NCBI RefSeq assembly: GCF_015706575.1
Contig: NW_024037075.1
Coordinates: 11,531,746-11,595,745 of the forward strand
Reading direction: 5' to 3'
Source of the DNA: Patiria miniata
Taxonomy: Eukaryota > Echinodermata > Asteroidea > Valvatida > Asterinidae
DNA: 64,000 bases
Numbering within the stretch: the stretch's first letter is position 1; every line of letters begins with the position of its first letter. Made by a program: the position numbers and the translations under genes. The notes under the pieces are model-generated. The model was not told the origin of the DNA and searched no databases. It saw only the letters and a list, made by a program, of their open reading frames with translations. Positions 33,712 to 46,300 of this stretch are shown here, one piece after another.

Positions 33712-36700
33712 TGGGCCAAATTCGACACGTGACGCGTACGTTCCTTTTGGCCAAAAACACAAAATTAAAACCACGGCCGGCTGAAATTTCGCTGTTTTTC
33801 CCCTGCCTTTCTGAAATCGCACGTACGCACCACCTGTGATGTCGTTGCCCCGGGCTTCACATTTTAGTGCCAGGTTCATTTTTTTCCTTGGTTTCCCTGC
33901 TGTAATCAGTAAATGGGTGTTTTTTGTCATGATTTTGCAAAGTTAGAGGAAAGCGCCCTGTGCTCTGATAACATTACATCACTGGTTTTGTAGTGTCTCG
34001 CACAGGCAACACGACAAATCACCGTGAACTGCGGTCACTGTGCTCGGGCAAACTCACCGAAGCAATAAAGCCGGATTCAAGGAACAATTAACCTACATCT
34101 TCGGTTCATAACCATCTATGGTTTCCCATCGGAGGTTTCTCACGTTGCGTCAACAGCTCCCCGGGGAGCAAAATCGAATAATAAAAATGAAACAGTCGTC
34201 GGGGTTTAGTAAAGCTGGTGAGTGTCAGCGAATAATTTCCAGAAGAGAAATAAGAAGAGATTCTATAACTATAGTGAACGTCCGAGGTGACACCATTTGT
34301 GACAATAAATATTTTTTTTGAGTTATGAGGAACATGTGTGAAGTCAACGTTTCGAGTACTGTGCCCCGTTCATTGTCAGATGTGTTCCAGCTAGTTGGAG
34401 TATGTAAGTGTTGACGTATGAAGGTGTGAACACTTGTGAGTCAGGGGACGAAGCTTGGAGGATAGGCCAACATGGTAGAGTTGTGGCTGTGCACTCATAT
34501 GCAATGAGATGCGCACTTTCACAAAAATACTGACCTCAGTGAATATGATATGCAGACTTTCAAATGTTATCTAACTGGACAGGTAGTGTCAGTGACCAGC
34601 CACCGTAGCTCTCAAACACCTGTGCATCTGAGCATTGTAACCTCATCTGTTCATTAATAGTTTAAAGTGCAAGACTGCCCGATAAGATCATAATCCTTCA
34701 GCCCATAGCTGCTACTTAAAATGCAAAACGTGTACCATACAGCTGGTGGTTTGCTCCTTTAAGCGAACGGTCCGTTTAATAACGCGACACGATTATTAAA
34801 TCAAGCGTGCTTATAGAACCATCTCTTTAACATTCAATAACTGGATCACAGCCCATCGTGTGGTGCCCTTACATTTGTACTATTGAGAATTGCAGGCCAA
34901 GAGCGTGTTAAAACCACCGAGCCCCGGGCTCCCCTGACTTAATGTCACCGTAGAGGCAGTTCATACATTCGTGCTTTCCGAAGAACGAGTTTTCAAATCG
35001 CTCGTGAAGAAATTGGTCACGAATCATCCGACATTTTACTGTAGGTTATAGATGGTATAGAGTGATAAGGTGGTCGTCTTTACTCCATCATGGTGGAAGG
35101 GTGAAGTAAGTTCCGGTGGGCGTGGTTTGAATTGGAGGCGGATATATCATGTTATATAATCGCCGAATTCTAGGAAATTAACGCAATTTGAAAGGTAAAT
35201 TTACGCTTAGATTTTTGATAATGGTTTTGTTTGTTTATTGTTCCATTTCCAGGTGTTGGTGTGCCCTTTAAGCAGGAGTTCCATGTGTATATCAACGCAA
35301 ATATATTCATGATGAAATAGTTTAATCCTCCGGCGCTGCCTAAAACTCAACAAATTCATCTCCGCTCCGCGATGGCCTAGCAAGATAACGTCATGAACGG
35401 CAGGAATAATTCGAAAGTGGATTAAACTTCCTGAAGCAGGGACAAAAAAAATATCACCGCAGGGGAGCAATTTAAACCGCCGTCACGAAAAAAAAGTAGT
35501 CCTTGACAACAATTACCCGAGGATTGAATAAAATTTGTTTTTCATGAATCCCTAAACGGAATCGACGAAGTATAGCGATTATTCACAATGGAACAGTTTA
35601 GGAGCGCGAGGCGAATTGACCGTTCATCCGCAAGGCTTGAACTTTCTTACCCCATTATGCCGTGCGCGTGGCCCGTGACAGGCACGGCAGGTACGCCGTT
35701 GCTATAAACTGAAAAATAATAATCATTATTTCAGACGCATTGAAATCTTTATGCACCATTGCACGACACGAACTGAATAAACAGAAACCTTTCCTTGTAC
35801 CTTGTGCTTTTTTTAATTGTGTTATGTCAGGCTTAAAACGAACAAAATCGGAGACCGTTATTAGTATAGAATCAACGACTGAAACCTATATTGGTACCAG
35901 TAATTTGAACCTATCCTTTTGGAATCATATCACCAAAGGGGAAGTTAGTGGAATTAATGACTGGGGAAAATAATCGTTGTCAACCCGTCTGGAGTTGTTA
36001 ACTCGACATGGACATTTCTAAATAATCTTGTTCTTGTACTTTGTCATTGTTCTGGTGTTGATATCGCACATCGTGTACAAAACATTCATGTAGGCCTACT
36101 ATTATTAGTTTGGTAGTATAGTTCTATTGGCCTAGTATTTTTTATTCAAGAGAAAGAAAATAACCACATGGCATTGATCGTATTCTGAAAAACACATTTT
36201 CTGGAACACTAAATGAATTCATGCTGCAAAAGTGCCAATTTGAAAGGGTATTTTCGTCTTCGTCAGGATAGCTGTTCAACAACCTGGTTATAGATTGACA
36301 GCGAAGTCCCACTTTCAATATCTTTGAAAAAATGTTATTTTTATCCCGTGAACCGAAGGCACTTGTTATCCCGTGATGGTCTTCTTTAAGTGAGAAGCCC
36401 TGCACAAGAGGCAAAAACCTTTCATAGAAGCCCGGAAAGATTCGTCCATTTTAATGGATCGAGACGCCTCTATCTCGGTCTCGATCTACAGAAGGAATCC
36501 CACACGCTGCAACGCGATCGGAGCGGAGTTTAGAATTACCTCTTTCTCCCAAACCAACACCTCAAGGCAACTCACAACAGCGAGAGTGTCGCACAAAAAC
36601 AAAACCCATCACCAACCTGTTGCGCGGAGGTCTTCTCAAAACAATCTCTCATCCTCTCCCGGAAAAGAAACAACGAAAGAAAGAGACTTCCCACCATCCG

Positions 36701-39194
36701 TGTCTACATTGGATGATTTGCCAGTTCTTTTTTTTGGGGGGGGGGGGTGGAACTTGGCGAGTAGCGTCTAGCCCCAGATCACCCATGTCTCGTATTGTCG
36801 ACAAGCATTTGGCACGGAGGTGCGAAATCAACTGAAGAATAAGACAATCTTCTCAGAGACAACTTTGGAAATCACTTTCTTTAATTGATTCTTGCAGATC
36901 TTGACTACTGTTTATAGATGCCGAAACAGGTTTTGTTGTCTTTATACAGGAGCTTCATCAAAACTGAAGCTTTGGGCTAGTCCATCACAAAACAGATTTA
37001 CACCTTCACCTTCCGTTCAAACACGACTGTAGAAACTTCAATTTCAGAGAGTAAATTTATTCTCCCCAAGCAAATTCTTGTTTTAAATCCTCTTTAAAAA
37101 CAAGTGCTCTTCTAAATTAAAAACCAAAAACAGCACCTTTACAATTTGCGTTTCGTATTGACTAGTTTTTAGTAATTTACTTTCATAGCCTTATCGTAGT
37201 TTTCTTTGGAATCATTTTCTTTGCGTGCAAAACAAGCGAGATAATTCTTGCTGTGTGGCGTAATGCATGTAGTTCCAAGGTTATCCATGGGAAAAGGATT
37301 CTTTTGAAGCCACTGGGGCGGATAATATTCTACTGTTTCCGTTCATCCCGGAAAGGCTATAGTTGTAGGTTTTGGAGGGAGATAATTTGTACGTGACAAA
37401 AAAAGACTTGCAGAACAACGTCCTTTATTTTGTTTTTTATATATTTTTTAACATCACAATCCCAGTGTAGAAAAAAAAAATCTTTCGTTTAGAAATATGT
37501 GTACGAAATCCATGACTCTTTCGGGAGATGAACAACAATAAGAAAAAGCAACGAAGAAAAATATGTTTTTATGTTCAGGAAGTCTCCGGAAAATCCAGAA
37601 CTCATTGACCCAAAGAAACAGACACGTCATCGAAAGTTCCCTTGAATGTCATTTGTTCCGTCATACTCATGCGAGATTCGCACGTTCGATAACAAGCTTG
37701 TCTCCAATTTCACTGTAACTCTAGATCGGCAAGTTCAATTCCAAGAAGCAAATAAAAAGACGCACTTGATCTGAAGTTATTCGCGAGAGGAAGCTTTCCT
37801 CCTCCAAATTTCCTCAGAAACCCTCAGGCACGGAAGGGTTCGAGTCTCTGCAAATTCCCTCTCTTCTAAATCCACTCCACCACCACGACACTAAAACCAA
37901 CCGTTGCTTCGATTAGACAAACAAACTTGAACAAAAAATTCCTCCGCCCCCAGGCAAGCATTATCTTAGTCCGTGTAAGTTTACAAGAAAATCAATAGGT
38001 CGGTATGCTTGGCTCAATAAATCCGCATACCCGAGTCTTGTAATGAGATTAGCTCGTCTGGCCTTGTTTTCTCTTCTTTGATTTCACATTTTACGTAGGC
38101 GGATCTGCTGCTAAATTCCGGGTAAAAACACATGTTTTCACGACTCCACTTGCATAATATCTCGTATAAGAGTACAGAGTAACGAAGATTCTGAGTGTAC
38201 AATCGGTGTAGATGACATCAATTATGAAGGTAGAGTTTCCCAAGTCCATTAAGGTGTCGATTTAGAGTGTTTTGATTACAGAATGCTCAGCTGTATCAAC
38301 ACCTAAAAGTGCATTTGCCTGGCATTACTGGAAAATTGTTCTACTCGCCGACTTGTGAATGTGTCATTTTTGAATATAAAATTGTGCATTTTAACAATTT
38401 GCAAATATTTTGTAACAAAATGAAGATTGTAACAAGATATAAAGATTAAGAACCCGGTTTTTTTTTAGCATAGCAACTCGTGATTTCTCGAATTGTAGCA
38501 ACCTCTGTCGTATAAACATAATTGATTGTTTGAAGTCATGCGTGAGCTTATGTGCATAATCAAGGGCTATTGTGTGGAGGAGGCGCTCACAGCTTGTCCG
38601 CACGCTACATGCGTTCATCTCTTTCAAGTGAAAACACTTAAAGAATACCGTCCTCCCGTGTGCATCCAAGGTCTTCCCCCATATCAAATCATCGTGCAGG
38701 TGCTGCGATGATAATTTCGTATGAATTTTTTAACAAAATGCAGCTTCCATTAACGTCGCCGGGCCGTAAACGGTTCATCAACCGAAAAACGCAGCTGAGA
38801 CCCGGCGCTTACAAAAATTGACTTGCGCCAACTAAAAACATAACCTCAGTTGGTAATTAGGGGAACGTGAACACAACCTTCAAAAATATAACACTTTTCA
38901 GGTCCTTAAATTGTTCGTTCACAATGACATCTCGGGAGATTGGGTCTTTCGAAAGCCTTACACTTTAGAAAAGTGATAAACGGTATTTTATTATTTTTCC
39001 TCCCTTATAATGTTACGAGGAGTATTAACTGCAATTATAAATAAGTGAACTCATTAACAAACTATTTCGACAAAGTAATCTAATAAAGTAAAATAAATCG
39101 TGTCACATGTAAATTGACTACCTTTGCCGATTTCCACACAGCTAACGTAATTACGAGTAAAATTATGACAGCAGAGCAGGCATTTGTTGGCCTG
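33712..39194. other. long intergenic stretch, no gene seen
   Basis: No exon with splice support. A G run at 36727-36737 and A/T runs interrupt otherwise mixed sequence. Short frames near 36450-36830 are low-complexity and probably non-coding. Confidence 0.45.
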
Positions 39195-39325
39195 TACACT
39201 GCAAAAACAGTGTTAATTTAACACCATTCGGTATCTATATAGGACAACGCCAGTAAAATTTAACACCAGATGGTCCTATATAGATACCAATGGTGTAGAT
39301 TTAACACTCCAGTTTTTGCAGTGTA
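39195..39325. mobile_element. TA-flanked MITE, 131 bp including TA
   Basis: The ends TACACTGCAAAAAC and GTTTTTGCAGTGTA are perfect inverted repeats, and TA is the likely duplicated target (Tc1/mariner type). Inside, a second inverted pair (GGTATCTATATAGGAC and its complement) makes almost the whole element one hairpin. No coding sequence. Confidence 0.85.
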
Positions 39326-42300
39326 TGTGTGTTTAATATATTCCCCATATTCACGAATGCAAATACAAGGAACTTCCATTAAATTAAAACTTGGACTCTG
39401 ATCCGTATCTGTACTTACCATCTCCGCTACTTGCACTTCTGTTCATCTTTGGCAGGAGAAGACGAACTCTTGGCGATTGCTCAGTCTCGGCAATTATAAA
39501 AACGGAGATTGCTTTTGCAGATAATGGCGTATAGTTCTATTACTGGTGGCCTCCGCAGTTGGAATTGGTAGGACATCAACCAGCAGTGGTAATCAGGTAG
39601 GCGTACTTTGTCCTTTCAAACGTCATTGCTTTCCATCATTTGGAAATTGGCTCGATATCTAATTTTGAAAGATGAAATCTGTTGCTGAGGGGTTCTTGAC
39701 GTGTGTACGGTCCTTGCAAGTTCTAACAAGCAGTTTTATTATTCCTTGATATATCTGAAGCCAAAAAATCGAGAAAAAAACTGTGAATGTTACGTTCACA
39801 GCATATCACCAGATCGTGCGAGAAAAAAATATAAGGAAAATGGATTGATTATTTTCCTCGTTGCTCGAGCCCCATGGTACGGGTAATGAGGAGAAACATA
39901 AGGAACATCATTGTTCGATTCACCGGTTAATTCACCTTGAACTGCGTGTCGCGACCGGCTGGCTGCGCCGTCTCGACCTCACCAACTCCCCGTCAGCGCT
40001 CGCTCCGTCGACTCGCAGCTGGCCCCTTCACGGAGAATTTCACTCGTATTAACAAAAAAAGACTCCAGCAAGTCATTCGCATCGGTTGAACTTCACGTGT
40101 GCGCTCATCGCACCCCGACACGCTTTAATAATTATTCATCTCATGAGTAGACGATTCCACTGCGAAATCCCTACTATCTTCCAGAATAAGATTGGAAGTG
40201 GAAAGTTTTGCCGACCCCTTTTTTATAACGCGGTCTTCGCAGGAAATCCAACTGCCGTGGTATATATTTTTTAGCTTCCTGCTATTATTCCCACGGGGAT
40301 TCTATATAGCCATCAGTATATTACGAACTCAATGTATCATCTATATAATTATTACAAACCCCCTGTCGCCGTATTATGATGCCGGCTCGTGCAGTCAATA
40401 GACAGGTAGTGACCCGTGCATAGGTGCGCCACTTACCTCAGGTGTGCGGATCCCTCACCCGCCAACCAACACTATTTGAACACCCCGGGTGTCCTTGATG
40501 AACTGTTCCTACGTATTCAAACCGCGTTACGCCGGACGCTTCCATTCCGCAACCCAGGGGTGATCGCCCCACGCTCATGATATCAATATAACTGTATCAA
40601 ATACATGTAGTCAGTATAGCCCCGGGCCAGTATTAGTTACAAAACGTGACTGCGCCAGCTCGTGCCTTAATTAAAAGCAAACAATTTTTGTTCATCCTCG
40701 TCAGTTTCTCATGATGAGAGGAGCAAAGCTTAGTATTATTGACATTGTGCATTGACGTTTCTTCCTGTTTCGTCTCTGTCTCTGTTTGCATAAACCGATT
40801 CCTAGTACACGTGCGTGAGCTCCGGATTTGCTTATATATTTTTGTATTAAAAAAAAATGTTTTTGTCCACCACAATAAATTGCACGCTACGCTCTTGAGT
40901 ATACATTTGTCTTAAAAATATTTACAAAATACTTACATCGATATCGAAGCTTAAAAGGGATGAGAAATTGTCTCTGCAAATATCAAAATGTTTTAATTGC
41001 AAAGTGGTTACTTTTATTTATTATGTGCAGTCACACAGCACCATGCAAGCCGTATTTGACACTTTATTATACTCGTCTTACGCTGTTAACCTTTTAAGAC
41101 GAACATAACACACAACAGTATCCCAAAAAAAATTAAAATGCAAGACCCAAACGAGATAGTTACGTATTAACTATCTTACTTATTAATCACCAGCAACTGC
41201 AACATATACCACAAATACATTAATGACTCCTCATAATGTCATTGCATAATGACATGTAATAATAAAGTTCGATTCAGAAATTGTTAATGTCCAATTAAGC
41301 CAATATGTTTGCATGAGGCACAGTGATCTGGTATTAACTGGCTTACCTCCAGCTTCAATTCTAACGTTTTCATAATACAAGCGCAGATGTTAAACTGAAG
41401 ACTGCCACAGAATGCTCGATTGACACTCCGGACACGAACACGTAATAGCTACAGCATAGAGCAGCTCATTTGAATTATTAATAAGAAAAACAACATATCA
41501 TTTTCGGCTTCTGTCACAGCGAGCTTCATTTGCTACTTAATGTGTCGCCTCGACACCTAACTTAATGACGGAAACTATGAGTGTGTCGGCGTTACCGCCT
41601 GGCGGGGCGCCAGCCAATTGCGATCACATTGAACACATGAACTGGGAACAATAACGACATTATTTAATGTTCCAATTTCGATGGAAATTGACATGTCATT
41701 TCCTGCGTAATTGTCGTTAAGAGCTGCATCTCGCCGGCGCCGAGAACATTTACGGATGCGTCGGATGGTGATTTAAGAAAAGAAACTAATCCCGTCAGCA
41801 CACATGAATTTAAACATGCATAGTTCTTTATGTGACTTTGTCCATTATGTCATATAAAAAGTATTAGTTCAAAGGAGAGTTCTGACTAAATATTCCTTAT
41901 GCATGGCATATAGACATTGCACAAAATAACATAATATGCTGTCCGTAGTCTTCCTTTAATAAACCCAAAAGCTATCAATTTTACTGCTTGGATTGTGTAT
42001 CGTATACTGCAAACCGAATTAAGAGCGGTTGAGGTCAAAGGTCAGGTCAATACATTATTTTGTTAATTCTGCTTATATTGGCTTGCATTAATATAAATTA
42101 CAAAACAGTATTTTTTTGCTTTGCTCCACATGATTATAAAATATTTACACACGGAACATCACTTCTAGCTTTGGCCAACACTGAAAATCTACCTTCATTA
42201 TTTTGCAAGACTTAAGAAGGCTTCACATTAAATCAATGCTACAATTTTTAGAAAAAAAAAGATTCAAATGAAGCAAATGTACAGTCCTTAAGAAATTGTT

Positions 42301-43010
42301 ATCAAGCCTTAGAAAGCAGAGTTGTCATAGGGGAAATTGGTTGATTTCACCCCATGCTTTTAAACATCTTAACCATCTTATAATAAACACTTATACAAAA
42401 TGCCTTATGTACATACAGAATTTGTCTGTTGAAATTAGCAAGTTATCTCAAAAATAAATTTCATTAAATTTTAGGAAATGCTCCCAGTTACCAGTTCAGC
42501 TTTTGATTTAATAATCACTTACATATAAATCATTAATGTGCATAATCATAACATATAAATATTGTGGCAACATTAGTACATGTACATACAAAATAACAAA
42601 AGTAGATAGCTATACTCTAGGTATATACATACCTTTATATATACCAGTACTATGGCTAAGCGATGCAAAAATATAACCATAACCAAACCCATGCAAAACT
42701 ATTTTAATGATTCAATATTGATCATTAGATTTCACACATATGAAACATTGTAAAACCTTATTTTTAAATTTACTAGAAAGACACTTAAAAAAAAACTATA
42801 CGGCTTATACACAGCAGCAGATTTTTACAACTGTACTGGCTCAGTGTTAGCAATTTTGTATTTTACAACGCATGCGTACTGATTACGTTTAATCAATTTC
42901 TTGTAATTATATACCTAAGGTTTCAAAATGCCTTACAATTATAATTATCCCTGTTCATCAGGAATGATACCATTTGTTTTGCAGCAGCTCGAGATCAGCG
43001 CAACTAGGTC
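39326..43010. other. non-coding, probably includes the integrin 3' UTR
   Basis: Mostly AT-rich, strongest at 42300-42960. A GC-richer block at about 41580-41760 contains the inverted motif GGCGGGGCGCCAGCC and CGCCGGCGCCGAG. TTTATT motifs (AATAAA on the - strand) are frequent, so the integrin polyA site cannot be chosen from sequence. Confidence 0.4.
42032..42044 (+). promoter_or_regulatory. perfect DR1 nuclear-receptor motif
   Basis: AGGTCAAAGGTCA is two identical AGGTCA half-sites with one spacer, the consensus for RXR/HNF4/PPAR-type receptors. Another half-site (GGTCA) follows immediately. Binding is inferred only. Confidence 0.4.
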
Positions 43011-43161
43011 TCTACCATCACAGGTACCAATTTATACTCCTGGGTATAGAGAGAGGCAATTGTAGTAAAGTGTCTTGCCCAAGGACACACGCACGTCAGG
43101 GTTCGAACCCACGTACCACACAGCACGAGTCAACACCGTAACCATTAGACCATATCGCCCC
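43011..43161 (-). mobile_element. tRNA-derived SINE
   Basis: On the - strand it starts GGGGCGATATGGTCTAATGG, containing an A box (TGGTCTAATGG), then the B box GGGTTCGAACCC. The conserved body follows, GTGTCCTTGGGCAAGACACT, and TACCCAGGAGTATAAATTGG at its 3' end. It lies downstream of the integrin stop, probably in the 3' UTR, in the same orientation as the gene. Confidence 0.75.
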
Positions 43162-43233
43162 ACTTAACAGGCTTATTAAAAAGAGCAAAAACCAACCAAA
43201 CGCAGACAACACGCACACGTTAACCTACGATTG

Positions 43234-43246
43234 GGGTCAAAGGTCA
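43234..43246 (+). promoter_or_regulatory. DR1-like nuclear-receptor motif
   Basis: GGGTCAAAGGTCA, followed a few bases later by a second DR1-like GATCAAAGGTCG. It is only about 25 bases past the integrin stop codon. Possible binding site; function unproven. Confidence 0.35.
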
Positions 43247-43268
43247 TCTGGGATCAAAGGTCGACTGA

Positions 43269-43331
43269 TCAGAGTCCGTTCTCCATGGCCTGTTCCAGTT
43301 TGTCCTTTTCACGTCTTTTGAAGAATCCGAG
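43269..43331 (-). CDS. integrin alpha exon 24 (cytoplasmic tail, stop)
   Basis: Acceptor GCGCCAG. It encodes [20 protein letters not shown] and TGA. GFFKR is the membrane-proximal clasp with the beta chain; the tail is short, 20 residues. Confidence 0.95.
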   Translation of the reverse strand, partial: LGFFKRREKDKLEQAMENGL

Positions 43332-46300
43332 CTGGCGCAGACAAAAACAAAAGGATACAAAACAAAATGAGTCCCTCAAAGGAATTTCATAAAGGTGTTG
43401 TCCCAATTTATATGTTTGGGTAAATGCAAAATCATTTAGGTAAATGCAAAATAAAAGTCAAATGCAAAATCAGTCTTACGGCGCACAGAAATTAACGTTT
43501 GATGTGCCAATGAATGTCACATGGATTGTGTAAATAGCGCCCTCAGCGGGTCAAGCACCAGTGTAATACCACCAGTGTTTTATCATACGTACCTTCCACA
43601 AGGCGAGAATCAAGATGATCAGTCCCAGTATTCCTCCCAGGGTGCTGACCGCGATGATCCAGGGCTCCACCGGCTTCTGGGGCACTTCCTCCGTGAAGAC
43701 CATCGTCTTCAACTACGAAATGAAGAAAAACACATGCAACTTAAAAATTGAGGTTCATTGTTAAGTATCCAGGGTTATCGATGTTTGATCATCAATAATC
43801 GTAATATGTCTCGTTAAGACGAAATGTTCCATAGCATTGGTTTCATAATTCTCATGAGCTAATATAGCCAAATTGGTTCGTTCCCAAAGGCAAATTTAAA
43901 TCGGATATTAAATAGTCACAAAACTATGTAGCAGGCCTTAGGCACATAATGTTCATATATTTGCTGTCACTTCACGTTATGTCCACGCAACCAGGAAATT
44001 ACCTTTTTTGACAATGTTATGAATTACCTGAATGGTATCCGGCATTCCTCCATCCGGTTGCGTGTGCGGTTGGTTGGTATCCTGCAGCGCAACTGTTGCT
44101 GTTGAAATAAGGTCGACGCTTCCAAACGAACTCTAAAATTGCGGGGGGAAAAGTTTGCAAAATGAGGGAAATTTTTACTGGCAGTCCCTGTGGCTCTCAT
44201 TTCTCAGCCAGCGTGAGCACATTGGGCAGTGTGATGTTTTCTTGAATCTGTTAATTCTCTTACTTGCAATACCTATCGCTATATTAAAAGTTTTGAGTAC
44301 TTCAAGCTTACAGAATATTTCTTTATTATTTGCTGCTTTAATATTCAACCCCCTTGCTTTATCACACGGTTGTCGGATTATCCAAAGAGTGGGGGGGGGG
44401 GGGAAGGTAGCTCGAGAAATGTCACCTTTAATTTGTGACCACCAGAAAGAGACTTTCGTCACTGATGAGTGAAAAACGAGATTACAGATATAATTCTTCG
44501 GACTTGTAAGGTGAGAAGTGAAAGCAAATGTACTTTTTACAGCCATGTTTTCCATGTCTTAAAGCACATAATCATAAAACAAGCACTAAAACAAAAACAT
44601 GTGATTAAACACTGTCCATAGCAGTCTAGCCAGGTGATTAATAGCCCCATTCACACAATTTATCATCGGCAAGCACTTAGTATGCACCCGTGTGTAGATA
44701 TGTTTTCTTGGTTAATGGACAGCAAACACTGGAGAGTTGGGCTTCGCTTAGCGGAGGATGCTGGCAGCGAAGGATGCTGGCCAACTTGCTCTGACTGCAC
44801 TTAAGGGGCACTGATATACACATATGTGTCGTGAGGATGCCGGGAATGCGAATTTGAGAGAACACTTGAGATGCACTGAGAGATCCAAGAGTTTTGGCTG
44901 CGCCTCTAGGGGTGCAATTCATGGGTTGTTGACATTACATTTGGATTGAATCAATAACGAAATCCCAACAGATTCTACATCGACTCATTCATAATTATAA
45001 AGGAGAATGTAAATATTAGATTTTTCTGAACATTATGCTTGCAGCATGCAATTGAAAATAAGGTATAGTTGACAGTAGGTGTAATCAATTTTAATTGTAT
45101 AAAGTTTAATTTTGGCTAGGACCTACAGACAAAGTAATATTCAAAAATACTGTTTTGTTTTACGGGCGTATAACTACATGTATATCAAAACTTCGGTTCA
45201 GAATAAAAAACCTTTCTTTTACTTAAAACATCTCCAATCCCAAAAAATTGCCCCAATTTTTCACAGCAACAGAATTTTGAAGTCCTAAAAACTGATCCAT
45301 AAAAAGTCAATCGCTGACGTTGCCACTGCCAATTTCTTTATAGGATAAAACTAATGTTGCATTATCACGCCTCATAAATCACCAGATGTGATTCTGTTTT
45401 ATGACTTTCATTATCTTGGCCGCGTTTTTCTGAGTCATGCCTTATTGCACGGAATGCAAGAGACAAGTTGACGCGTCTGTCACCTCCGGACAAAACGCCT
45501 CATTACTGCAATCGTAATTATCTCCCTGGGTGCCCATTTCCGGACACGTGATCTCCGGCTGACGCATGTTTGGCGTTTGTCTCTAACAAACAAACAAATG
45601 ATTTCACCATTTTTTTTGTTTCTGATAATTGCAAACGACGCCAATTTGTCTGCGCTTTGACATTTTCGGCTGATGCTGTTTTAGCCTCGGGTACAGTGTT
45701 GAAATCGTGTCTCGTAGCAAACACGGTCATGTGAAACTGTTAACTTTCAAGAAACGATACCAACTGCTAACTCGTTCATGGATCAGTATACATGATATTG
45801 GAGACTAAAACACAATCAAAATAACTTTGTAAAATGCCAAACGTGTTCGTTCCCTCTATGATTGGTTTTTGGTTGTTTTTTTCTGGCATTGTTTTGAAAT
45901 GAATGCCACAAATTTGAATGCATTCATTGCTTTACAGTGTAAGCATCGGATGTAAGCATAAAATGTTGTTGTTGATGTCCCTTTGCAGGACACTTTATCG
46001 GAGTTAAGTATTGCGTTTTTGCGGTACTGTGTACGAACCCTTACTTTGAGTACCACTCAAAGTCCAGAAGCCAGGGCTAAGACTTAGAAAAAGAATCCAT
46101 CTACCACTGCGATGCTGAATGTCCCAGCGTCTTGTAGTAATAAATGTTAAAATGTACTTTTATCCAATAAGGCAAAGCCAACAAGATAAGTGCCGATGTC
46201 TAAATCCTGTACTCACATCAATTAGAGTGCGTTGCCACAGCACGGCATTCACGCTGACGACGGCTCCTTGCCCTCCGGTTAATGGCGCCTTGATCACACA

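Noticed and set aside
36454-36835. Open frames ending in a poly-Gly or poly-Pro run
   Set aside because: Low-complexity, driven by the G run near 36730; no acceptor or start context.
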